A stretch of 64,000 nucleotides of DNA from Eudorina sp. 2006-703-Eu-15 (lineage: Eukaryota > Chlorophyta > Chlorophyceae > Chlamydomonadales > Volvocaceae), in assembly GCA_003117195.1 (NCBI GenBank), contig BDSI01000030.1, positions 797,211 to 861,210 on the forward strand. The letters are read 5' to 3'. Shown one piece after another: positions 21,914-31,098 of this stretch. Made by a program: the position numbers and the translations under genes. Numbering within the stretch: position 1 is the stretch's first letter; each line of letters begins with the position of its first letter. The notes under the pieces are model-generated. The model had not been told where the DNA came from. It saw only the letters and a program-made list of their open reading frames with translations, and did not search any database.

Positions 21914-24900
21914 ATGCAGCTGTCTGCGGCACGCCACTCATGCGGGGCTTTCGGCCGCACCTCTCAGCCTCGCGCTGCCAGTGTGCGGGCAGTGAGCGTT
22001 GCGCGTGCTCCCGTAAATCGCCGAGTCGTCCTGCTCCGGGCGGCTGAGGTACAGGTGCTGACTTGTCCGGCTGCGCGCATGGCAATCGCTTCCTTTCTTC
22101 CAGGCGGTCGCAACCAAATCCATCGCCGCTGCACCACGTAGGATGCTGCTGCGGAAACTGCTGAGGGATCTAAACTCTCAGCCCTTGATCGGGTCAAGAA
22201 GGCTCTGGAGGAGGACGTCCCGGATAAGGAGGAGCTGGTGCGCAATGGGCGCGGTGCTTATTGGTGATCATAATTAACTTAAAGTTAATAATTCGCTTGC
22301 GGCTAGTGGAACTGCGACCCAGTTCAAGTTCGTTCACCATGCAATCGCGTGTGCGCCGACAAACGCAGCTCGCTGACTTCCCCCGTTCCCCCGACGCGCC
22401 TCCCGCAGACCAAGTCTCTGGGCGAACTGGAGGCGGAGATGGAGGCGGAGTGGGCTCGCGTGCGCGCTGCAGCCACCGCCGCGGAGGAGCGCGCCAAGGC
22501 GTTGGAGACGTCTGCCAGCTCCATTAAGGACCAATACGTTCGGCTGCAGGCGGACTTTGAGAACTTCCGCCGCCGCACGGTGCGGGGGAGGGGGGGGCAT
22601 TGGTGCGGAGGGGTGCGGATTGCGGAGGGGTGCGGACTGCGGAGGGGTGCGGGCTGCGGAGGGGTGCGGGCTGCGGAATGTGGAGGGTGCGCGGTGGCCG
22701 TCGACCTCAGCGGACCGCAGGGGGCGGGCAGTGGTTCGGAGCGCTTGACCGCGGGAAATCGAAAACGTGGCGGCGGCGCCGCGGCCGCCGGCAGGCAGTG
22801 GCCCGTAGGGGTTGCGCTTCCCGTCGGGTCAGCCGATGTGAATGTGAGGAGGCAATGCTGCATGTGTGAATGCCAAGGCCGCACGAAAGGGTCGCTGTGT
22901 GATGTGGATCGCGGTTGGTTGAGCTAATCTTTCACCTGCGCACCTCCGCAGCAAGCAACTTAGAGCGGTGATGGTCTTGCGGCATGCGGGTCGTCCGCCA
23001 CGCCACGGAAGAAAGGACTCTCAACAGGGGCCGACGCGGGTCGCCTTGCGGTCACGATCAGGCGCTGTGTGCGGCATCGGCCAACTTGGCGCGGCACTGG
23101 ATCGTGCGCTGTCAGTGCGTGCTTCATGGGCTCGTGTCCGCGCCCGCAGAGTACATGAACATGGCCAGTTTCCAGTCGAACCGTCGGTCTGGCAGCAGCG
23201 AAGTTCGAAATGTCTACCCATTCCCTATACCCCACGTGCACGTTCCTGCTGGCCGACCGCCTCCCCTGCCCTGGCCGACCGACCGCTTCCCCTGCCCTGG
23301 ACCCCTGCCCGCCTCCCGCCCCCAACCGACCGACTGTCCCCCGACAGCGGGAGGAGAGCGCGCAGCTGACGGACAGCGTCCGCGGCGATGTGGTGAAGGA
23401 GCTGCTGCCCATTGTGGACAACTTTGAGCTGGCGAGGACGCAGGTGTGTGGGGGGGGGCGGTCAGGGGTGAAGGGGTTGGCCGGGGTGAAGGGGTTGGCC
23501 GGGGTGAAGGGATTGGTCGGGGTGAAGGGGTTGGCCGGGGTGAAGGGGTTGGCAGGGGTGAAGGGATTGGCCGGGGTGAAGGGATTGGTCGGGGTGAAGG
23601 GGTTGGCCGGGGTGAAGGGATTGGCCGGGCTGTGGGCGAGGGGCCTGACTTGGGGTTTGTAAAGCAGCTGGAAGGGCGGTGCAGGGATCTTCGTGCCCTC
23701 GCCGCCGCGTTGAAGGGCGGTGTGAAGTACGGGGGACAACGGGGTCGCTGGGACGCGCACGGCGGCAGGGCGGAGGGACGGGGTCGTTGGGACGCGCAGG
23801 AGGGCAGGGCGGAGGGAACACGCGTCGCCGCCGGACCTTGAGTACACGGGGTGGATGGGATAGCTGCGGCGGGTTGGCTGGCTGGTGCGGTGGCGGTGGC
23901 GGTGGCAGTGGTACCACATGTGCGAAGTTGGGGCAGTGGGACGTGTCCCGTGTGGAGGGGCGGGGGGCCTCACCTGACGTAGGGTGGAGTGATGGGGCGT
24001 GTATTTGCGGCTATCAGGTGCCTGTTGCGGCGGCCAGCCTCTGCAGGGCCACTCGGGCGGCTGCTGCAAGTAGACTCGGCGCTGAGGGAGTGGCAGTATG
24101 GCTGGGAGGTGGACTTGTGAGACTTTTGGGTGTGGCCTTCGCCCTGCCTGGACCCCCCACTCCGGGTGAACGCTGAACGAATCGGTTCGCTCACCACTCA
24201 CCCCTCCCACCCCGGGAAGGGAAGATGGCGACGGGATGATTGGGGGAAGGAACGGCTGGGGAAGAAACTGTTGGGCTGTGCCTGCAGCTTGCGCCACAGC
24301 GGGGCCTCGAAGCGGCCGCCAGCAAGAACACACCGCCTGGCTTTGACTGCTACCGCTGCCGCCAGCGTATCCGAAAGCCAGGCATGGCCACAGACCAACC
24401 AATATCGATCGCCGCGGCTGCAACTTCCCCCCTTTGGGGGGCCCGCCGGGGGGCCTGGCGCCTCCGTCACCAACCGCCTGGGTGCAGTGCAGACAGCGCT
24501 GTCCCTGGCGGAGCGGACCTGATGGGCCCGGAGGGTTCTGTGGCCACGATGGGATCTCTCTCTGAGTCTGCAGCTCCGCGCGTTGCAACGCGTCCCTTGC
24601 AACCGGCAAGGGACGCGTTGCAAGGGACGCCAGGGGTCCGGTCGTACAGGGGCGGCCCATCGACGGCTGGGTGCGGCCCCGCCACCCCCGCCCGGAGCCT
24701 CCCGAGTGCTCTGCAGTGCGGTGCGGTGCAGTCCGGCCCGGCAGGCCGCGCTGGTACGACTGTTGCTAGGCTGCGATTAGGCTGTGGCACGGGGGCTGTG
24801 CTATGCGCACCAGCTAGTTGCTCCTTATGACAGCACGGAGGGCGGAGGTTGCGTGTGTTACTTAAACAGGCATAACAGGAGAGCGTGACATGCGAGGGGC

Positions 24901-26788
24901 CGAGTGGCGATCAATGGTTTGCCCGTATGTGTGTATAAGATACCCATTGCCCGACCCATATAATGAATAGAAGGCTGCGGTGTCGTAAGAGCGCTATCGA
25001 GTTTGGCGTCGCTTTTGGCGCTATTGTCGCGGAATACTACCAGCTGGTGCGGGTCGGCTGCCTTGGCCACGCAGACTCACACCACAATGCTGTGCGTGTG
25101 TGCGATCCTCGCGTTGTTATCGCAATGTACCCACCTGCAAGCGAAACGCCTTGTAGTCAGCACCGCCGAAGACGATCCGGAGGTTGTGTGTGTGTGTGCG
25201 TGTGCGCAGGAGATCCGCAATCCCGGGTGCACATGGGTATTAGACGACGTTGCCTATGACGCATACATACACGCGGGGGTGGGGTGGGGGGCCAACGGGG
25301 GTTCGCTGTCTTGATAGATACAAGCGGGGCAGGGGGCCCTGCGCGCCGCGCCCTCACGCGTCGCAGAGCTGGCCGGGCCTAGCAGTTCCAGCCGCCTTGC
25401 GGGGGCAGCGAGGCAACCGCCCGGTCGGCTGCCCGCGTGTCGTTCTCTGGGCTCCGCCGGCAACCGCTGGCCTGCCCGACCTGGTCCGACCTGTCCTGCC
25501 ATGGCCTGTGCTGCCCTTCCTTGTCCTGGACTCACCTAACCACCACCGTTCGTTCTCTGGCGGCCCCCACCTCTTCGCCTCCATTCGCCTCCTCCACAGG
25601 TCAAGACGGAGACCGAGGCCGAGGCCAAGATCAACAACTCGTACCAGGTGCGATTGCGGCCCTCGGCGGGGCGGCGGTCCTGGGGACTGGACGTGGTGGA
25701 GTCGGGTACTACTAGTAGCTTCGGAGCTTCGGCGGAGGAGCGGTCGCCTGGGGGGGCTGGGAGGGGGGGATTGGTGGGAACACCCGCCCTCCGCCCGGCC
25801 TGTCGCCTCCGTCGCGCATATCGCCATATCCTGATAACAACGGATGCCGAACTGCGGATGAACCGCCCCACACCAAGTCCTGATGAGCGCTCCCTCGAAC
25901 TGCGGACAAACCCTCCCGCACTAGCATAATGGGGCATCGCTGGAGATCCTGGTACAGTTGATTCTTCACCGGGCTTTTGCTATGGCAGCAGCGCAGTTTG
26001 AATACGCCTACCAATTTCCTATGCCCCTCCCCCACTCCCTCCCGCAGAGCCTATACAAGCAGATGGTGGACATGATGCGGTCGCTGGGCGTGGAGGCGGT
26101 CCCCACCGTCGGCACCCCCTTCGACCCCAACGTCCACGACGCCATCATGCGGGAGCCCTCCGCCTCGCACCCCGACGGGACGGTGCTGCAGGAGTTCCGA
26201 AAGGGCTTCAGCATCGGCGGCAAGCTGCTGAGGCCGGCCATGGTCAAGGTGGGTGCGCGAGGGGGATACGGTAGCGGGAAGCGGGCGGGGCAGGCGCCGG
26301 GCCCCCCCGAACTTGAATGCATGAATGATGAATGAACGTTACAGCGGACCCCAAAGGGACCAACGGTGCATATACCAGAGCATGCCCCGGCAGCCTTGTG
26401 CCGAGTTATCGCGTGACACGGTAGCCGGGGGGGGCCGCAGCGACGGACACGCCGCACCGCTGAGACCGCTTCTGGCGCAGGCCACGGCAAATGTTAGGAT
26501 CGTCCAGCAGCGCACACCCCTTGTTTGCGATGAGCATCGTCCAGCAGCGCACACCCCTTGTTTGCGATGAGCATGTGCGTACTGCGTGTATGAGTATTGC
26601 GATGGTGGGTGGATGTCCTTGGACTGTCGTGGTGTTTGTCAAAACCCCCATGTTTAGGAACCCGCGACGCAACGTGGATGCGGGGACTGGATCCTCAAGG
26701 TAACCCCCACGTGACGTCGTAATTCGGTTTGGGACCGTTGCAGGTGTCGTACACGGAGGAGGGTCCGGCTAACAGCTCCGAGGAGTGA
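21914..26788 (+). CDS. CGE1: Chloroplast GrpE nucleotide exchange factor
   Basis: Seven exons: 21914-22048, 22142-22237, 22409-22579, 23348-23443, 25600-25647, 26048-26248 and 26744-26788, 263 residues. GrpE releases ADP from DnaK-type HSP70, here plastid HSP70B. Exon 1 encodes an Arg/Ala/Ser-rich, acid-poor transit peptide ending near LLRAAE. Exons 2-4 hold the long dimer helix (ALDRVKKALEEDVPDKEEL, then YVRLQADFENFRRR and VVKELLPIVDNFELAR). Exon 6 holds the beta-domain signature (GTPFDPNVHDAIMREPSA and VLQEFRKGF). The C-terminus is short and acidic (EEGPANSSEE). Exon 2 is placed by phase: starting it at 22104 would put the frame out, so the acceptor at 22140-22141 is preferred. The first donor has a six-base tandem alternative, described separately. 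TGTAA at 27263-27267 fits the poly(A) signal. Confidence 0.95.
22049..22060 (+). promoter_or_regulatory. CGE1: Tandem alternative 5' splice sites of CGE1 intron 1
   Basis: The exon end GAG is followed by GTACAG and then GTGCTG. Both GT positions (22049 and 22055) are usable donors six bases apart. Use of the second adds codons GTA-CAG, that is Val-Gln, just after the probable transit-peptide border. From memory, Chlamydomonas CGE1a and CGE1b differ by exactly this dipeptide through temperature-dependent splicing. Confidence 0.75.
23173..23230 (-). repeat. Intron-terminal repeat family 1, acceptor side of CGE1 intron 3
   Basis: Plus strand: CGAACCGTCGGTCTGGCAGC, then TGTCTACCCATTCCCTATAC. That is the reverse of the core plus terminus, about 115 bases before the acceptor at 23347. 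Confidence 0.75.
23465..23630 (+). repeat. 18-base minisatellite in CGE1 intron 4
   Basis: About nine units of GGGGTGAAGGGGTTGGCC with A/G, C/T and C/A variants, starting 20 bases after the donor. The length divisible by three keeps all frames open and creates the long spurious ORFs seen across this intron. Confidence 0.9.
25933..26024 (-). repeat. Intron-terminal repeat family 1, acceptor side of CGE1 intron 5
   Basis: Plus strand: CATCGCTGGAGATCCTGGTA, CAGTTGATTCTTCACCGGGC, core GCAGCAGCGCAGT and terminus CCTACCAATTTCCTATGCC, then a C-rich tract and the CAG at 26045-26047. A long copy in the reverse orientation, 25 bases from the acceptor. Confidence 0.85.
26320..26372 (+). repeat. Dispersed repeat family 3, single arm, CGE1 intron 6
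   Basis: TGAATGAACGTTACAGCGGA followed by CCCCAAAGGGACCAACGGTG. This matches the arms of the inverted-repeat element at 39173-39420 and a partial copy at 57324-57354. Confidence 0.75.
26511..26569 (+). repeat. Short tandem duplication in CGE1 intron 6
   Basis: The segment GCGCACACCCCTTGTTTGCG with flanking GATGAGCATCGTCCAGCA/GATGAGCATGTG context is present twice with a period of about 35 bases. Confidence 0.8.
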
Positions 26789-27841
26789 AGGGCGACACAC
26801 TCGCTGCCCCGACCGTCCGGGCGGACGTGTCCCGGGAAGGAAGAACGATCCGGAGTGCACAGCCCAACCCCAGGAAGCTTGCGTGGGAGGCTCGCTGACC
26901 TAGGCAGAGAAAGGCCCAGCTGCGGTGGATAGTTGAAGTTTTGCATGAGAGGCGCGGATGGTGACGCTTGTGAAGGTTGTTGCCATCATGGTGTCGACTT
27001 AAAGTCGGCACAGCCGGTGCTTTGGGGACTTTGTACGGCACGCTGTACAGAGTGTCTAACGGCAAGCACATACTCGGACTTGGTGCAATATGGGAGGTTT
27101 TCACTGTGGGTGGCCGGTATTGGGGAGAATATATATCGCGGTGGTTGGCATGCAGTAAGGGGCGCTCCACTTCATTCATTGTTCTTGCACATGCGATACA
27201 GGGGACGTGGAGGAGTGACGGTGAAACCTAGTCGGAAACAGAGACACTTCGCTGTCAATGTCTGTAACCAGTTGTGAACGACGAGGTTGCGTGTGGTGTG
27301 CTGCCGCTGCGGCACAGCTCGGTGAATACAAGTCAAAGCATGCGTGTAAAACCGGTCTTGTTGACCTTGAATGCTGGTCGGTAGGAGAACGGTATGTATT
27401 CACGAGAGGGGTATGCTTATTTCACATTTCGCATAGACAAGGGGAGAATTCGAGAATAGTGGCGCTCAGCCGCTAATATCGTTTACAACTGCGCCACATC
27501 TCAGCAACGACGCACACGCGCGGACTCAGCTTTTCATACTTCGTCGAGCTCGGGCAAACGAATCCCCCATCCATCGCGGTCCTTCGCACAACCGCGCACA
27601 CGCAGAAGCAGAACATCCGAATCATGGCCCAACACCAACTCCACATCGTCCGTGCACCCATGTCATCTCCTTAACGCAAGAAATGCCTGGCCGTACCTGC
27701 CTGGCCATACCCTGAGACCTGGGCCATCGGAAGGGCCTCCGCTCAGGCCCTGAGGGCCACATGTCGTGCACGGTGGCAGGTCGTGTTACGGCGGCAACAG
27801 TCCATCCCCAAGACGTCCTGACCTGGATCCCCAAAGCCGCA
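26789..27841. other. Convergent 3' region of CGE1 and p23
   Basis: A plus-strand TGTAA at 27263-27267 (CGE1) and a minus-strand TGTAA (TTACA at 27483-27487, p23) face each other about 220 bases apart, so the two transcripts should end without overlapping much. No additional gene is supported. Confidence 0.6.
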
Positions 27842-28649
27842 TCACGGCTTAACGAGGTCTGGGAGCTCCTCGTTGTCCGAGTCCTCACCCTCGCCTTCGG
27901 GCCCGGCGCCGCCGTCATCCTCCCCGGCGAACTGGCTGAAGTCCATTCCGCCCATTCCTCCCATTCCGCCCATGCCGCCCATCATCCCTCCCAGCCCACC
28001 CATCCCTCCCATGCCGCCCAGCCCACCCATCCCTCCCATGCCGCCCATCCCTCCCATCCCGCCCATGCCGCCGAAGCTGGAGAAGTCCATTCCTGCAAGC
28101 ATACCGTGGATGCGGTCAGATCATTGAATGTGCGGGCGTGCACAGGTCATAAGCCGTCCTTCTTGCGAGCTGATGGGGGCCATAGGTGTTTCGACTCATA
28201 CCGGAGCACCTCGTTGCGCGGCAAGTCACGGGTAGCTCAAACCGACAGACCAAACACTCCGTGAAGCCATGCTTACCGCTGTAGTCAGCCTCCGGCTTCT
28301 CATCCTCCTCGTCCTCATCGACCCACTTATCCCAGTCGCACTTGATGTGCGTCAGGTGTCGGCCGGACTCCTTTGTCAAGCGGGGCCAATGCCCCAGCTC
28401 CTTTTTCATAATGATGATGAAGATGTTTCGAGCAGTGACGCTCATTTTGCTCTCGGGAGACTTGGCGTCGACCGCGGTATAGAAGGTAAGATCTAGAACG
28501 TACTCTTTCTGCTCCGTGCCAGCTTTCCCCTTGAATGTAAGCTTCTCATCCTCCAGGTCGATAGTCTGGTCTTTGACATCCTGCACATCTATCGTTAAAT
28601 AGAGCTTGTCTGAGCGTTGCGCCCACAGCACAGTCGGGATAAGCGGCAT
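27842..28649 (-). CDS. p23 HSP90 co-chaperone, CS domain
   Basis: Two exons, 28649-28277 and 28092-27842, joined in phase 1, 207 residues. Residues 1-110 form a CS (p23) domain: PTVLWAQRSDKLYLTIDVQD at the start, then LEDEKLTFKGKAGTEQKEYV, the LTFYTAVDA strand, RNIFIIIMKKELGHWPRLTK and HIKCDWDKWVDEDEEDE, the usual p23 order. p23 binds the closed, ATP-bound HSP90 dimer and slows ATP hydrolysis in the cytosol and nucleus (family knowledge). Exon 2 encodes a Gly-Gly-Met repeat tail followed by an acidic end (AGEDDGGAGPEGEGEDSDNE), as in plant p23 proteins. The start ATG precedes the CS domain directly. A TTCTTGAA motif lies about 150 bases upstream. Confidence 0.95.
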
Positions 28650-29590
28650 TTTCCGTTTGCTTCTGCTGAGCTGGTGATGGGAAAGATACAGCGCAGCACA
28701 CAGATAACAAAGGCTTGAAGTCCTGTTTGGGCGGTTCTCTGGAAACAGCCGTGACGTACGAACTGAAACCAGACGACACCAGATTTCTCATTCAGGACCT
28801 TCTTGAAGCCTGTCGGATTAAAAGACAAAATTGACTGAAAGACCTCGCGTAGGTCCCGTAATAACTGCGCTGAGAGAAGTAGTCATCGACAGTCTGCAGC
28901 CGCCCAAGAGCCTCATTGAAGCACACTGCGCCGCGAATGTTTACTTTACATGCACATTACACACTCAAAATCTCATTCCATTCAACCGGAAACATTGCCG
29001 AGCAGAGGTGCCGAGCACGTTGCTGTAATTCCCGGCGTGCCCTGGTGTGCATCGTGTCGACCACGTCCTAGGTCAGTTCGAATAACTTCACCCCGGAACG
29101 TTCCGTCGACATCCAAAGTTGCAGCAGAAACCTGCAGCAGGGACCTGCAACACGTACGGTCGGGTTCGCGATCCCGCCAATCTTCCCCTACTTGCGCACC
29201 ATGCGAACAATAGGTGACGCAGACTCGGGATCAACTGAGGCGATCTGCCAAGCCATCGTCGTTCCCACGGGTTGCTGGTGGGTAACCTCACGGCAATGAT
29301 GTGGCCCCAATCGAAAGCGCGACAAAATCCCTCAAGGCAAGGCCATCGGTCAACGACGTCAGGCTCCCATTGGAAGCACAAATACGCAGCTCCAAACCTT
29401 CACCACGCTCCTGAATGAGCAGCAACTAATGCCGGTGCAACTTCCACGTCGAGTGCCCCTCCGTTATGTCGTAACATGGCAATGGCTTGGATTCCCCGCC
29501 TAGCTCGTCGTCGAAGACAAGTAACGCGCGTTCATTCCGTTGCAGCCGACACGCGTAGGTGCATATCATGTGCTCTCGAAGAGGCCAATC
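28650..29590. other. p23 promoter and SNU23 3' UTR
   Basis: TTACA at 28946-28950, with a second at 28958-28962, reads as TGTAA on the minus strand and would end the SNU23 transcript with a 3' UTR of about 640 bases. The 300 bases nearer p23 should hold its promoter. No ORF here carries a domain. Confidence 0.5.
28790..28808 (-). promoter_or_regulatory. HSE-like site upstream of p23
   Basis: The plus strand reads TTCAGGACCTTCTTGAAGCC. It contains the inverted TTCnnGAA pair (28800-28807) and an upstream TTC. It lies about 150 bases 5' of the p23 ATG. Position and motif suggest heat regulation; not proven. Confidence 0.45.
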
Positions 29591-30289
29591 TCACTTCTTG
29601 GTTGTCCCAAAACCCCCGAAACCCATAAGCGCCATCATGTCCGGGTCCATGTCCCCGCCTTCGGCAGCTCCATTCGCGCCCGCGGCCCCTGCCGCCGCCC
29701 CTTCGGCCGCTTTGCGCCGCCGTTTCTCACGCTTCTCCTCCCGCTCCTTGGCTTCTGCGCTTGCCGCCGCGTCGAACCCGTCCGGCACGTAATCCTCCGG
29801 CGGCGGGCTCTTGCGCGCCTTCAGCTCGTCGAACTTGTTTTTGACCTGCTCGAGGGTGGACCGCTCCACTCGCATGCTCATTCCCAATGCGCGGTTGTGC
29901 CACTTTCCGTTGATGTGGTCGAGGTAACTCTGGGAGTCACGCAGCACACAGTTGCAGACGTTGCAGAACCAGCCCGCCTGCTGATTGAGCGGCGTGTTGA
30001 AGCCAACCACCTGGGTCTTTCCAAGTCGCGATGTCAGGTCAATCTGGTAGTCGCGCTGCCGCAGTTGCGAGCGCTCCACGATGAGGCCCTGGTGTAGAGG
30101 GTCGCGCTCCATGCGCTTGCGTCGGCGGATCTCCGCTGCCGTCTCCTCGCGGTCCTCATCGTCCTTGTGCTTATCCTTGGCGGCCTTCTCTTTCTCCTCA
30201 GCCTTCTGACGGTACTCTTCCTTGTCCCATGTGCGACGCGCGGTGTTGTCAACGGCCGCCGCACGTTTGGGCGCCAGCAGCTTGCTCAT
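29591..30289 (-). CDS. SNU23: SNU23/ZMAT2 U4/U6.U5 tri-snRNP zinc-finger protein
   Basis: Single-exon gene of 232 residues. A U1-type C2H2 zinc finger (WFCNVCNCVLRDSQSYLDHI then NGKWH) at about residues 107-131 is followed by the family hallmark RALGMSMRVERSTLEQVKNK. An N-terminal basic and acidic helix (RTWDKEEYRQKAEEKEKAAK) and the LVER-like GLIVERSQLRQRDYQIDLTS block also match ZMAT2. In yeast and human this protein joins the spliceosome with the tri-snRNP near the 5' splice site and leaves at activation (family knowledge). The C-terminus is Ala/Gly-rich and ends GGFGTTKK. It is the only intronless gene in the window, which is worth noting for a splicing factor in an intron-dense genome. 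It is divergent from MPS1. Confidence 0.95.
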   Translation of the reverse strand: MSKLLAPKRAAAVDNTARRTWDKEEYRQKAEEKEKAAKDKHKDDEDREETAAEIRRRKRMERDPLHQGLIVERSQLRQRDYQIDLTSRLGKTQVVGFNTPLNQQAGWFCNVCNCVLRDSQSYLDHINGKWHNRALGMSMRVERSTLEQVKNKFDELKARKSPPPEDYVPDGFDAAASAEAKEREEKREKRRRKAAEGAAAGAAGANGAAEGGDMDPDMMALMGFGGFGTTKK

Positions 30290-31098
30290 GGCTGGCGAAC
30301 CCCACGTCCCCCCAGTACGGGGAAGTGGTTCCGGTGATGGTCCGCGGCGCCCCGCCTTTCAAGCAAGCTTATTTTGGCCCAGAACGTTACGACGGAGGGT
30401 GCGCTGGCGTATGGCGCCGACGACCTGTCAATACGGAGAGCGGGACAATATCATGCAAGCGCTGACGCGTTCAGCACGGGCGATGAGCATTTCCTTAGAC
30501 GTCGTACCTACCTTTCCAAGTAAGCAGTGTAGACCAGAACGATGGACTCCAAGGTGCAAGGAGGTGCAAGGTCTCCAAACCGCGCTAAAATGCACAAAAT
30601 TGAAAGTACTGTGGTGCTTTGGCTTACTCGTAATTGATCCTAGAAAGGACGACTCCAAGCAATGCGTTGTGCGAGTCCCGTCGTGACAAGTAAACAGCGC
30701 AGCAGCAATGCTTGCAAATAGTTAGATTTATTCCGTATACATAGCAGGAATTTCCAGGTTGCCCTTTGTTCGTGCGGAGCCTATATGCACGACACTTCCC
30801 CGAATCCACTAGCGGACGATGAGTCGATGACGCTGACCAGCATGGCTTTGATTGTTCATTATGAATTTGCAATGCCTATGACATAGTGGATTACACGAAC
30901 ACTTGTTCACTAGTTTGAAGGACATACGCTTTTGGGGGCACCTCAAAGACAGCCAGCTTACCGGAGCCCGCGCCGTGTCTCAAGCGTCGCGGTCATGTCT
31001 GCTGATATGCCAGTGACCTAATACCAACCTTACGGTTTGGGTCTGCTTAGGTTTTGAACCGTCTGCGGAGCGGTTGTCGGCTTCAGAACACGGACGTC
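30290..31098. promoter_or_regulatory. Divergent promoter interval of SNU23 and MPS1
   Basis: 809 bases with lower GC than the flanking exons. No TATA box or other specific motif is convincing and no ORF is supported. Confidence 0.55.

Noticed and set aside
22104..22141. CGE1 exon 2 beginning at the CAG acceptor at 22101-22103 (AVATKSIAAAP...)
   Set aside because: Attractive sequence, but it is in a different frame from KLSALDRVKKALEEDV and would require a frameshift; the acceptor at 22140-22141 keeps the frame. The alternative cannot be excluded without cDNA.
22960..24660. 566-residue open frame on the minus strand
   Set aside because: It reads through the 18-base minisatellite at 23465-23630 and CGE1 exon 4 on the opposite strand; its repeated Pro-Phe-Thr units are the reverse of that array. 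No domain.
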